Source: Chloroflexota bacterium
GTDB lineage: Bacteria; Chloroflexota; Limnocylindria; P2-11E
Assembly: GCA_005889075.1 (NCBI GenBank)
Contig: VBDQ01000035.1
Location: 1-38,747, forward strand
DNA length: 38,747 nt
Direction: 5' to 3'
In this document: positions 7,088 to 15,345 of the stretch, piece by piece
How positions within the stretch are numbered: the first letter of the stretch is position 1
Layout of the letters: the number at the start of each line of letters is the position of its first letter
Made by a program: the position numbers and the translations under genes
The notes under the pieces: model-generated
Told to the model about the DNA's origin: nothing
Databases searched by the model: none
The model's input: the letters and a program-made list of their open reading frames with translations, nothing else

Positions 7088-8631
7088 CGGATCACGAGCG
7101 GGATCTGCACCAGACCCTGCTCGCTTCCGTCCTTCGGACTGGCCTCGTAGACCTCGAGTGTGACGTTGCCGGTGAACCTCGGCGGGACCTGTACGTCGGT
7201 GTCGAAGGTCCCCCAGAGCGCGCTCGACCCCACGCTTGCGAGGAAGTGGCCGTTCGCGATGACCTTTCCAGCGCTGTCCTTCACGCGCCAGACGACGTTC
7301 GCTTCGAAGACGCGGGCCGCGCCGCTCAGCTGTATGTCACAGGTCGTGGAGCAGACGGGGGTCGCGGGCACCGGCTGTGCCCTGTAGATCGCAATGCGGT
7401 CACTCACGTTCGGAGCCGTCCCGCCGACGTCGATCACTAGACGCAGCGGATCCTGCAGCACGAACGCGCGCCAGGGCCGGGCATCGTCGAGGTTGATGCC
7501 GAACCCGACGCCCCGATACGCGCCATTGCCGGTCGGCGGATCGCCGGTGAGCGGCCCCGCGGTCAGCTCGCGGATCGGGGTCTTCTCGACCACCTTGAGC
7601 GGGCAGCAATGGAACGCTTCGCCGGGCGGCTGGTTCCACACCGCGTCGGGCATTGAGATCAGGATGGTCCATTTGCCGTGACCCGGCGTCGTCTCTCGGC
7701 TCGGCTGAAGGACGGCCGTGAAGCGCGGCGTCGGCCTCGTCGTGGCCGTCTGCGGCTTCAGCTCGACCACGAACCGGCCGAGACCCGGAGCGACCTGATC
7801 GACCGAGGCCCGCCAATCGACGATGTCGGCGAGGCCGGCGGTGCCCCCATCCTCGATCTTGTCCGGCTTCGCGGCGTTCGCGTAACCGAAGACGTCCTCG
7901 CGTGACAGTGGCTTGTCGACGACGAGTTGGTCGATGGTGGCACTCTGCCTGCCTTTATCGGTGATGACCGCGTAGTTGATGCCGGGCTCCTCGGTGATCG
8001 TGTAGACGATCTGCTGCAACAGCGCGAGAGACTGGGCGCTGCCGTGGGCGCCCCAGCCGGTCGGAAGGTCGAACTCCACGAAGGCCTTGTCACCCGACGT
8101 GTGTACGCCGAGGCCGGTTTGCCGGCTTCCGTTCACCGCAGGCGATACCGACCCCAGGGGATTGAGAAGGCCGGCCGGAACCCGGCTCGGTTGGAGGCCC
8201 ATGAGCAGGCTCAGGCGCGATGTGGTCCGACCTTCGGACGAGCTGTCATCCAGGATCCCTTGGAGATAGACGCCGACCGGCGGGAGGCTATCGCGCGCGA
8301 AGTACACCCAGATGCGGTCGCGGTTCGGATCGATGGACGCGACGGGTGTGGCCACCGCGGCGGGTGCGGTGGTGCCAGGAACGGCGGTGGGGGAGCCGAC
8401 CGCCGGAACCTCGCGGGCCTCGCGGACACTGTTGAACCACGCCCCGAGCGCAACGGCGAGAACGACGACCGCGATCGTGGCCGCGACCTGCGGCAATCCG
8501 AAGAGTGCCCGGCGTTCCGCTGGGCTTGCCATCCGCGAGCGCTCGTATGGGGTCTCGTTCACGTGAAGCGTCTCGATCGCGCGCCCGAGGGCGCGGCCGA
8601 GGATCTCGTCGTCGCGTCGTTCGTCGCTCAT
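7084..8631 (-). CDS. Membrane-anchored GerMN/Gmad2-type protein, likely partner of the ECF sigma factor
   Basis: 515 residues. Residues 1-47 are charged and probably cytoplasmic, 48-66 form one membrane helix (VAATIAVVVLAVALGAW), and the rest is outside. The outer part begins with a Pro/Val/Ala linker, then a GerMN-like region (about 105-245, with WVYFARDSLPPVGVYL and KAFVEFDLPTGW), a middle region, and a C-terminal Gmad2-like Ig fold ending VTLEVYEASPKDGSEQGLVQIPLVI. The start ATG overlaps the stop of the sigma gene (ATGA). That topology and coupling suggest a membrane sensor or anti-sigma factor, but the short cytoplasmic part has no HxxxCxxC zinc anti-sigma motif, so this role is inference. 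No other sporulation genes are in the window; these domains also occur in non-spore-formers. Confidence 0.75.
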   Translation of the reverse strand: MSDERRDDEILGRALGRAIETLHVNETPYERSRMASPAERRALFGLPQVAATIAVVVLAVALGAWFNSVREAREVPAVGSPTAVPGTTAPAAVATPVASIDPNRDRIWVYFARDSLPPVGVYLQGILDDSSSEGRTTSRLSLLMGLQPSRVPAGLLNPLGSVSPAVNGSRQTGLGVHTSGDKAFVEFDLPTGWGAHGSAQSLALLQQIVYTITEEPGINYAVITDKGRQSATIDQLVVDKPLSREDVFGYANAAKPDKIEDGGTAGLADIVDWRASVDQVAPGLGRFVVELKPQTATTRPTPRFTAVLQPSRETTPGHGKWTILISMPDAVWNQPPGEAFHCCPLKVVEKTPIRELTAGPLTGDPPTGNGAYRGVGFGINLDDARPWRAFVLQDPLRLVIDVGGTAPNVSDRIAIYRAQPVPATPVCSTTCDIQLSGAARVFEANVVWRVKDSAGKVIANGHFLASVGSSALWGTFDTDVQVPPRFTGNVTLEVYEASPKDGSEQGLVQIPLVIR

Positions 8632-9116
8632 CGCATCACTCCTCGCGCGAGCCGGCCGGCGAGCTGTATCTGGCGCAGGCGCTCGATCGCCTGATGGAGG
8701 GTCGCGCCGACCGTGCCGCTCTTGATGTCGAAATGGGAGGCGATCTCGTCGTAGGAGAGGCCGTAGAAATAGCGGGCGACGACCACCGTCCGCTGGCGCT
8801 CGGACAGCTCGCCGAGCGCGGCGAGGAGGTCCGCACGGTCGGCCACCGTGTCGATCTCGTCGTGACGCTCCGGTAACGAAGCCCAGAGCTCGAGCTCGCG
8901 GCGCGATCGGCGGGCACGCCGGAATACCTCACGGCTGCCGACCACCAGCAGCCACGCTGCGGGCTTTTCGATGCGGTCCAGGCCGGTCCGGTGAGCCTTC
9001 ACGAACGCCTCCTGTGCCGCGTCTTCAGCGGCGGCCGGATCGCGACCGAGCGCGACGAGCGCGCGCAAGAGACGCGGGTACTCGCGCTCGTAGAGCTCGC
9101 GCCACGGGTCGGTCAT
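8628..9116 (-). CDS. ECF-family RNA polymerase sigma factor
   Basis: 162 residues with the two domains of ECF sigma-70 factors. Region 2 covers about residues 8-75 (YPRLLRALVALGRDPAAAEDAAQEAFVKA for 2.1-2.2, then PAAWLLVVGSREVFRRARR for 2.3-2.4). Region 4 (about 98-155) ends in the helix-turn-helix GLSYDEIASHFDIKSGTVGATLHQAIERLR. It directs RNA polymerase to a small regulon, commonly including its own promoter. The next gene is fused to it by an ATGA overlap and encodes a membrane protein that probably controls it. A -10-like TATGGT lies 8 nt before the ATG. Confidence 0.92.
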   Translation of the reverse strand: MTDPWRELYEREYPRLLRALVALGRDPAAAEDAAQEAFVKAHRTGLDRIEKPAAWLLVVGSREVFRRARRSRRELELWASLPERHDEIDTVADRADLLAALGELSERQRTVVVARYFYGLSYDEIASHFDIKSGTVGATLHQAIERLRQIQLAGRLARGVMR

Positions 9117-9124
9117 CGGCCTTC

Positions 9125-9130
9125 ACCATA
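9125..9130 (-). promoter_or_regulatory. Candidate -10 box of the sigma-factor operon
   Basis: TATGGT on the minus strand, 8 nt upstream of the ATG at 9116. That spacing would put the transcription start at or next to the start codon, a leaderless arrangement. No TTGACA-like box is found 17 bp upstream, so it may be read by an ECF factor or be a chance match. Confidence 0.3.
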
Positions 9131-9166
9131 GAGAGGCGCGCCACCCCCTATTTCTTTAGTCCCCGA

Positions 9167-9196
9167 TTGACAGGCCAGATGGGTCGCCGTGACACT
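9167..9196 (+). promoter_or_regulatory. Candidate sigma-70-type promoter of acpP
   Basis: A perfect -35 TTGACA at 9167-9172 followed, after 18 bp, by a poor -10 GACACT at 9191-9196. It lies in the 139-bp divergent gap between the sigma gene and acpP and would give a leader of about 50 nt carrying the strong GGAGGAGG at 9245-9252. The -35 is convincing; the -10 is weak. Confidence 0.4.
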
Positions 9197-9255
9197 TGCG
9201 CGGACCTGTCCGTGGGCGGACGGTCGGGGGTCGACTTGACCCGCGGAGGAGGTAA

Positions 9256-9501
9256 GTGTTGGCGCAGGGAAACACCTACGAGCGCCTCAAGAAGATCATC
9301 GTCGAGCAGCTGGGCGTGGATGAAGGCGATGTGAAACCTGAGGCGTCGTTCGTGGACGATCTGAACGCTGACTCGCTTGACCTGGTCGAGTTGATCATGA
9401 GCCTCGAGGAAGAGTTCGGGATGGAGATCTCGGACGAAGAGGCGGAGAAGATCAAGACGGTCGGCGACGCGCAGGAGTACATCGAGGAGCACGTGGCTTA
9501 G
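9256..9501 (+). CDS. acpP: Acyl carrier protein
   Basis: 81 residues, strongly acidic, the normal size for ACP, which carries growing acyl chains on a 4'-phosphopantetheine arm. The attachment serine is in the canonical DSLD motif (Ser40, within [15 protein letters not shown]), followed by the recognition helix and [17 protein letters not shown]. Start GTG at 9256 or TTG at 9259; both fit the GGAGGAGG at 9245-9252. It stands alone between its own promoter region and a strong terminator, consistent with high independent expression. No fabF or fabG is adjacent. Confidence 0.96.
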   Translation: MLAQGNTYERLKKIIVEQLGVDEGDVKPEASFVDDLNADSLDLVELIMSLEEEFGMEISDEEAEKIKTVGDAQEYIEEHVA

Positions 9502-9531
9502 CGACAAACCATCACGCCGCGCCATCAAGGG

Positions 9532-9565
9532 GAGGCAGGGGCACGAGAGCCCCTGCCTCTTTGTT
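9532..9565 (+). terminator. Intrinsic terminator after acpP
   Basis: Perfect 11-bp inverted repeat GAGGCAGGGGC (9532-9542) and GCCCCTGCCTC (9549-9559) around a 6-nt loop, followed by TTTGTT. It is the only textbook rho-independent terminator I see in the window. It ends 13 nt before the rnc start, so it may also limit read-through into rnc-smc-ftsY. Confidence 0.85.
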
Positions 9566-9578
9566 ATCTGTGGAGGAG

Positions 9579-10256
9579 ATGAGCGACATCGAGATCGCCG
9601 GATATCGCTTCAGGGATCCGTCTCTGCTCGAAACAGCGCTGACGCACAGCTCGTACCTGCACGAGCACACGGACGTCGCCGCAACAGACTTCGAGCGCCT
9701 CGAATTCCTTGGTGACGCGGTCGTCGATCTCGTGATCGGCGAGGAGCTCTTCCGCCGATTCCCCGACGCGACCGAGGGCGAGCTCACCGCACTTCGCGCG
9801 CAGCTGGTCTCTTCCGCTGCGCTCGCCGAGGTCGGAAGGCGCCTCGCGCTGCCCGAGCTCGCGCGGCTCGGGCGCGGCGAAGAGGAGACCGGGGGCCGGT
9901 CGCGCGTCGGTCTCGCGGCGAGCTTACTTGAGTCCGTGATCGGCGCGATCTACATCGAGGCCGGCCTCGACGCGACGAGAGACGCGATCCTGCGCACGAT
10001 GGGCGATGCGATCGCCGCGACCGTCACCGCGCCGCGCAAGACCGCGAAGACGGTGTTGCAGGAATGGGCGCAGGCCGAGCACCACCCGCTTCCGCTCTAC
10101 CGGACGCTCGACATCAGCGGCCCGGAGCACCGCCGCGGTTTCGTCGTCGAGGTCGAGGTCGAGGGCAACGTCGCGCAAGGCAGCGGTCAGTCCAAGCGCG
10201 CGGCCGAGGAGGCCGCGGCCGCGAAGCTGCTCGAGCTGGTGACGCATGAGCGATGA
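9579..10256 (+). CDS. rnc: Ribonuclease III
   Basis: 225 residues from ATG 9579. RNase III cuts double-stranded RNA, including rRNA precursors. The signature ERLEFLGDA lies at 39-47 with Glu42 and Asp46 as metal ligands, Glu67 in TEGELTALR matches the E65 position of the E. coli enzyme, and a double-stranded RNA-binding domain fills the C-terminus from about residue 155 (LQEWAQAEHHPLPLYR). At the second metal-ligand pair the sequence is LAASLLESVIGAIY: Glu118 is present but the usual Asp (D114 in E. coli) is Ser115. TTG 9561 and GTG 9570 are in-frame alternatives; the GGAGG at 9572-9576 is only 2 nt from the ATG. Overlaps smc by 11 nt. Confidence 0.93.
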   Translation: MSDIEIAGYRFRDPSLLETALTHSSYLHEHTDVAATDFERLEFLGDAVVDLVIGEELFRRFPDATEGELTALRAQLVSSAALAEVGRRLALPELARLGRGEEETGGRSRVGLAASLLESVIGAIYIEAGLDATRDAILRTMGDAIAATVTAPRKTAKTVLQEWAQAEHHPLPLYRTLDISGPEHRRGFVVEVEVEGNVAQGSGQSKRAAEEAAAAKLLELVTHER

Positions 10257-13200
10257 GCTGAAGGTCATCGACGGCGGGGTGAGCGCGCCGAACGCGGTGC
10301 TGAAGACGCTCGATCTCGCCGGCTTCAAGAGCTTCGTGCACAAGACCCATCTCGAGTTCGCTCCGGGGATCACCGCGATCATCGGTCCGAATGGCAGCGG
10401 GAAGACGAATCTTGTTGACGCGCTGCGATGGGCGCTTGGCGAGAACAACGCGCGCATCCTGCGCGCGAAGCGCAATGAAGAGCTGATCTTCGGCGGATCC
10501 GAGAGTCGCAAAGCCCTCGGCTTCGCCGAGGTGCTGATGCAGCTCGACAACACGTCGAGACGTTTGCCGATCGCGTTCACCGAGGTCGAGGTCGGACGGC
10601 GACTTTTCCGAAATGGCGACGCGGAATATCTCGTCAACCGTTCGCGGGTGCGGCTGCGCGACATGCAGGAGCTTCTCGCGGGCGCGAATCTCGCGGACAA
10701 CGCATTCGTGGTAGTCGGCCAGGGCCTGACGGATCAGATCCTCGCGCTCCGTCCCGCTGACCGGCGGACCGTCATCGAAGAAGCCTCTGGCACACGGAGG
10801 TTGCAGCTGCGCCGCGAGGAGGCGCTTCAGCGGATGAAGCTCTCCGAAGGGGAGCTCGTGCGAGTGAACGACATCCTTCGCGAGATCGGGCCGCGGGTCG
10901 AAGCGCTCCGCGAGCAAGCCGCGAAGTGGAACGAGTACGAGACCATCCGGAACGAGCTACGCCGTCGCGCGCTCCGCTGGTACAAGGCCTCGTTTGGGAC
11001 GACAGCCGAGGAGCGTGCGGACCTCGCGGCCAAGATCGTGGGCGTCGATCGCGAGATCGAGCGACTCGCCGACTTCGTCGCCGAGGGCGAATCCGCGACG
11101 GTCGGAACCGACGAGGAGCTGCGGACAGCCCGAGCGGAAGAGGAGCTCCGACGTATCGCCGCAGCCGACGCGACCGCCACCGAGAGCGCCGCGCGAGAGC
11201 GTCTCGCGGTCCTGGAGGCGAGCCTTGCCGCGATCACAGCAGAGCGTGAACGGACGGGCGCGGCGCTGGCCGCATTACCCGCAGAGCTCGCGACCCTGCG
11301 CGCTCGGCGCGCAAAGGTGGACGAGGAGGCAAGCGAAAGCGCGCGTCACGCGCGCGCGGCCGCTGACGGCGCGCGGACCGCCGAGGAGGATGCCTCGCGC
11401 ACCCGGGTCGCCCTCGCCGAAGCGCGCGCCGCGCGAGTCGAAGCTGAACGCGCGCACCTGATACGTGAAGGCGATGAGATCCGTCTCCGAGATGAAGAAC
11501 AGCAGCTGCTCGAGCGGGAGGGGGACCTTTCGCAGAGCGCTGCGAGACTCGGGCGCGAGCGCGCGGAGCGCGAGCGAGAACGAAGCGAGCTCGCCGCCGA
11601 GCTCGAGCGGGCGCGCACGACGGTCGCGGAGAGCGCGCGCTTCGCCGAGAGCACCGCCGAGCGGGCCGGCGCCGCACGCAACGATCTGCAGCGGATCGAT
11701 GGAGACCTCGCACTGCTGCGCGGTCAGACCTCGGCACTACGCGAAGCGCTCGAGCGCGCAGAAGCCGAGATCGCGACTCGCGAAGCCGCGACCGACCTTC
11801 CGCCGCTTCCGAACGGATTCTCGTGGCTGCACGAACGGATCGCGTCGTCGGACGCGATCCGCGACGCGCTCGGCGGCCCGGTCGCGTTGACGGGCGCTGG
11901 GATCGACGCCCCTGTCCCGAAAGGAATGCGGCGCGTCGCCGACGGGGTTGCGATCTTCATCGCGTCGGACGACGAGACCGCGCTCGCGGCGGCGTCGACG
12001 CTGCGCGGAGGAGTCGTCGTCGCGCCAAGCGGGCTACTTGTTCTCCCGGGCCTGGCGAGGCTCGTCGAGCCGCGGGCGCGAGCGGAGCGCGACGCGATCG
12101 CGCAGCTGCGAGCGATGGGCGCTCGCCTCGGCGAGGAGCTTCTCGCCTCCGAGCGCGCGCACAGGGACGTGCTCCTGCAGCGGGCGGCGGCCGAGCAGCG
12201 TCTGAACGAGGCGGAGGCGCGGCTCGCGTCGGCACAACGCTCGCGAGGCGAGGCGGAGCGCGCAGCAGATTCGCTCGCTACCGCGGAAGCGGATGTCCGC
12301 GACGACGTTCGGGCCGGCGAAGCGAGCGCATCGGCGATCGAGCGCGAGCGTGCGGCGGTCCTCACTCGACGGGACAAGCTCGCCGCCGACCGCGGCCTTG
12401 CGGCGAAAGCGCGCTCCGTCGCGGCCGAGGCGTTCGCGGCCGCCGAGCGCAGTGAGCAAGCCGCGATCGATGCGCACAACGCGGCAGCGAAGCGTGCGGA
12501 AGAGGCGCGGCTCGACGCCGCGACGATGGAAGAACGGAGGTCGGCCGCAGTGCGCTTGCGCGACGCGCTGGACGAACAGGTCGGCGCCACGGAGCGCCGC
12601 ATCCACGAAGAGGAGGAAAGGCTGCGCGCGCTGACCGGTCAGGAGCGCGACGTGCGCGGTCGTCGCGAGACCGGGCAGCAGGACCTCGGGCGCGCGGTCG
12701 CGGACGCGAAAGAAGGGCGGCGCTCGGCGGACCTCGCGCGCGAGCGAGCGCGCGCTGCCGAGGGTTCGCGTCGAGAGCAGGAACAGCGGCTCGCGAAAGC
12801 TCGCGAGCGACTCGCCGAGATCAGGGGGGAACGTGGCAAGCTCGCGGTCGAGGAGGAGCGCGCCGCTGGTGCGCTGCGCTTGTTGGAGGAGCAGGTCCGG
12901 GCCGAGCTCGGGCTTCCGGAAGACGAACCGTTGCCCGACCCCGCGAGCATCACGGTCGACGCCGAGCCGGACGAGAAGGAGCGCGCGAGCACGCTCGGCG
13001 CGCTTCAGCGCCTACGCCGGCGGCTGATCGCGCTCGAGCCTGTGAATCCGCTCGCAGCGACCGAGCTCGCGGACATCGGGCAGCGCCACGACTTCCTGTC
13101 GACGCAGAAGGTGGATCTCGAGCGCGCGATGCGGGATCTCCGAACGCTCGCCGGCGAGCTCGCGACCACGATCGCCGAGCAGTTCAGCGCGACGCTGCAG

Positions 13201-13644
13201 GCCGTCGACCGCGAATTCGGGGTCTTCTTCCAGCGGCTGTTCAACGGCGGCCAGGCGTCGCTTCGTACGAGCGAAGACGTGGAAGATCCAGGGATCGACA
13301 TCTATGCGCGACCGCCGGGCAAGCGGATCGGCAGCCTCGCCCAGCTGTCGGGTGGCGAGCGCGCGCTTACGGCCACGGCGCTGCTCCTCGCTATCCTGCG
13401 CGTGCGGCCTGCGCCGTTTTGCGTCCTCGACGAGGTCGACGCGGCGCTCGACGAGCGCAACGTCGGCCGCTTCACCCAGGCGCTCCGCGAGCTCACCGAC
13501 CGCACGCAATTCGTCGTCATCACGCACAACCGCGCGACGATCGAAGCCGCCGATGCGATCTACGGGGTCTCGATGGATGACGCCGGCGTATCGAAGGTGA
13601 TTTCGCTCCGGCTCGCGGACCTCGACGCGGCGCGCGCCGGCTAG
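10246..13644 (+). CDS. smc: Chromosome segregation protein SMC (short hinge)
   Basis: 1132 residues, slightly short for bacterial SMC (usually about 1150-1190). SMC dimers extrude and align DNA loops. Head parts are complete: Walker A GPNGSGKTNLVDALRWALGE (about 46-65), the ABC signature LSGGERALTATALLLAIL and Walker B FCVLDEVDAALDE near the C-terminus. Two coiled-coil arms of about equal length (roughly 165-515 and 607-950), rich in Glu/Arg/Ala, are joined by a hinge of only about 90 residues (517-607) without the usual GRATFLP-like block. ATG start at 10246 overlaps rnc by 11 nt. No scpA or scpB is in the window. ftsY follows, as in many bacteria. Confidence 0.93.
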   Translation: MSDELKVIDGGVSAPNAVLKTLDLAGFKSFVHKTHLEFAPGITAIIGPNGSGKTNLVDALRWALGENNARILRAKRNEELIFGGSESRKALGFAEVLMQLDNTSRRLPIAFTEVEVGRRLFRNGDAEYLVNRSRVRLRDMQELLAGANLADNAFVVVGQGLTDQILALRPADRRTVIEEASGTRRLQLRREEALQRMKLSEGELVRVNDILREIGPRVEALREQAAKWNEYETIRNELRRRALRWYKASFGTTAEERADLAAKIVGVDREIERLADFVAEGESATVGTDEELRTARAEEELRRIAAADATATESAARERLAVLEASLAAITAERERTGAALAALPAELATLRARRAKVDEEASESARHARAAADGARTAEEDASRTRVALAEARAARVEAERAHLIREGDEIRLRDEEQQLLEREGDLSQSAARLGRERAERERERSELAAELERARTTVAESARFAESTAERAGAARNDLQRIDGDLALLRGQTSALREALERAEAEIATREAATDLPPLPNGFSWLHERIASSDAIRDALGGPVALTGAGIDAPVPKGMRRVADGVAIFIASDDETALAAASTLRGGVVVAPSGLLVLPGLARLVEPRARAERDAIAQLRAMGARLGEELLASERAHRDVLLQRAAAEQRLNEAEARLASAQRSRGEAERAADSLATAEADVRDDVRAGEASASAIERERAAVLTRRDKLAADRGLAAKARSVAAEAFAAAERSEQAAIDAHNAAAKRAEEARLDAATMEERRSAAVRLRDALDEQVGATERRIHEEEERLRALTGQERDVRGRRETGQQDLGRAVADAKEGRRSADLARERARAAEGSRREQEQRLAKARERLAEIRGERGKLAVEEERAAGALRLLEEQVRAELGLPEDEPLPDPASITVDAEPDEKERASTLGALQRLRRRLIALEPVNPLAATELADIGQRHDFLSTQKVDLERAMRDLRTLAGELATTIAEQFSATLQAVDREFGVFFQRLFNGGQASLRTSEDVEDPGIDIYARPPGKRIGSLAQLSGGERALTATALLLAILRVRPAPFCVLDEVDAALDERNVGRFTQALRELTDRTQFVVITHNRATIEAADAIYGVSMDDAGVSKVISLRLADLDAARAG

Positions 13645-13673
13645 CTCGGTCCTCGAGGGTACCGTCTGGCGTA

Positions 13674-14573
13674 ATGAGCATCGAGCAAGCGCTCGCAAAG
13701 ACCCGCGGGGGACTCTTGTCGCGCCTCTTCGGCCGAGGCGACGAGAAGGTCACCGCCGAGTGGCTCGACTCGCTCGAGGAGTCGCTCCTGCGTGCGGATC
13801 TATCCGTCTCGCTGGTGGATCCGCTGATGGCGCAGCTACGCGACCTCTTTGCGACCGGCGCGATCAAGACCGTCCCCAAGGCGCTGGACGCCGTACGCGA
13901 CACGCTGGTCGCGGCGCTCGCCGGCGACCTCGCGCTGAACTCGAGCGGCCAGAAACCGCGTGTGATCCTTATCGTCGGGGTCAACGGAAGCGGCAAGACG
14001 ACGACCGCGGCGAAGCTCGCGAAGCGTCTCAAGGATGCGGGCGAACGTCCGCTTCTCGCCGCGGCGGACACGTTCCGCGCGGCGGCCATCGAACAGCTCG
14101 AGCGATGGGCCGAGCGCATCGACGTTCCTGTCGTGTCCGGGAAGCCCGAAGGCGACCCAGCCGCGGTCGTCTTCGACGCGGTGCAGGCCGCGGCCGCGCG
14201 CGATAACACGACGGTGATCGCGGACACTGCCGGCCGTCTCCACACGAAAGGCCATCTCATGGACGAGCTCGGGAAGATCGTCCGCGTAACCGGGCGAGCC
14301 CGCGCGGGCGCGCCCGACGAGGTCCTGCTCGTGCTCGACGGCACCGCGGGCCAGAACGCTATCCAGCAAGCACGCCAGTTCACGGCTACGGCTGCAGTCA
14401 CCGGCCTCGTGGTCGCGAAGCTCGACGGCACAGCGAAGGGTGGAGCGGTGTTCGCGATCGCACAGGAGCTCAAGCTCCCGGTGAAGCTCGTCGGCGTGGG
14501 TGAGAAACCCGATGACCTCATCCCGATGGATCCGGTCGCTTTCGTGAACGGTCTTCTGCCCGCGCACACCTGA
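13674..14573 (+). CDS. ftsY: Signal recognition particle receptor FtsY
   Basis: 299 residues, an FtsY without the long acidic A-domain. FtsY is the membrane-associated GTPase that receives SRP-ribosome complexes. N domain from residue 1 (LLSRLFGRGDEKVTAEWLDSLEESLLRADLSV), then the G domain with P-loop GVNGSGKTTTAAKLAK (about 102-117), the DTFRAAAIEQLERWA insertion box, DTAGRLHTKGHLMDEL, the TKxD-type KLDGTAKGG and GVGEKPDDLIPMDP. A TACCGT -10-like box lies 8 nt before the ATG. The gap after smc is 29 nt. The C-terminus is GLLPAHT, normal for the family. Confidence 0.96.
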   Translation: MSIEQALAKTRGGLLSRLFGRGDEKVTAEWLDSLEESLLRADLSVSLVDPLMAQLRDLFATGAIKTVPKALDAVRDTLVAALAGDLALNSSGQKPRVILIVGVNGSGKTTTAAKLAKRLKDAGERPLLAAADTFRAAAIEQLERWAERIDVPVVSGKPEGDPAAVVFDAVQAAAARDNTTVIADTAGRLHTKGHLMDELGKIVRVTGRARAGAPDEVLLVLDGTAGQNAIQQARQFTATAAVTGLVVAKLDGTAKGGAVFAIAQELKLPVKLVGVGEKPDDLIPMDPVAFVNGLLPAHT

Positions 14574-14592
14574 GCCTCATACTCGCTGGCTG

Positions 14593-15345
14593 ATGGCGGT
14601 CGTTCGTTTGCGCAGCGGTGATCTCAAGCAGGCCCTCGAGGCCGGCGCGCTTTCAGTTCATTACCAGCCGCAGGTACACGTACCGACGGGAAAGCTCGCC
14701 GGTGTCGAGGCGTTCGTGCGCTGGCCGCATCCGGCGTACGGAATGATCGGACCGGGCGACATCATCCCGCTCGTCGATCAGGCCGGACTCCACGTCGAGT
14801 TCGACCGGTGGGTCGTCGGCGCGATCTGCACGCAAGCGAAGCGATGGAAGAAGGCGAAGGTCGATGTTCCGATCGTCGCCGCGAACGTCTGGGCGCAGAC
14901 CCTTCGCCATCCCGACGTGCTCAAGCTCATGGAGGCGCTCGCCGACACAGGAGCCGACCCGCGGCAGATCGAGCTCGAATGTCCCCGCGGATCGACCGCC
15001 GATCCCGCTCTGCACAAGACCCTCGTGAGCATCCGCGCGCTTGGCGTGCGGCTCGCGTCCGAGGAATACGCGAGCGGCGCCCGCCCCTCCGGCAAGCTCC
15101 GGTTCGACACCCTCAAGATCCCGTTCCCGATCTCGCGCGATCACCAGTCGAACGCGGACGCGATCCGTTCGGTGGTCGCCGCGGGTCAGTCGATCGGCGC
15201 GCGCGTGATCGCGGATTCGGTCGAGACGCTGGCTCAGGAGGACGCCCTCGTCGCTCTGGGAGTCGAGATCGTTCAGGGTTATCTGTACGGTCCGGAGGTC
15301 GCTCCCGGGGAGCTCAGGACGCTGATCAGCCGGCCGGCCGAGTAG
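14593..15345 (+). CDS. EAL-domain protein, probably catalytically inactive
   Basis: 250 residues forming a lone EAL domain with no sensor region. Active EAL domains hydrolyse c-di-GMP to pGpG with two metal ions. Here the frame of the family is clear (VHYQPQVHVPTGKLAGVEAFVRWPHP, Asn98, Lys175, Gln228 in VQGYLYGP), but key residues have changed: EAL reads EAF (39-41), LEITE reads LECPR with Arg132 for the second Glu, the DDFG pair reads EEYA (157-160), and LKID reads LKIP (Pro177). This suggests a c-di-GMP binding or structural role rather than hydrolysis. ATG start 19 nt after ftsY. Its 3' end overlaps the convergent GGDEF gene by 20 nt. Confidence 0.85.
   Translation: MAVVRLRSGDLKQALEAGALSVHYQPQVHVPTGKLAGVEAFVRWPHPAYGMIGPGDIIPLVDQAGLHVEFDRWVVGAICTQAKRWKKAKVDVPIVAANVWAQTLRHPDVLKLMEALADTGADPRQIELECPRGSTADPALHKTLVSIRALGVRLASEEYASGARPSGKLRFDTLKIPFPISRDHQSNADAIRSVVAAGQSIGARVIADSVETLAQEDALVALGVEIVQGYLYGPEVAPGELRTLISRPAE

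Noticed and set aside
11150-12850. Many short GC-rich repeats such as GCGCGAGCGC inside smc
   Set aside because: They follow from the Ala/Arg/Glu heptads of the coiled coils in a GC-rich codon set and do not form a regular array.
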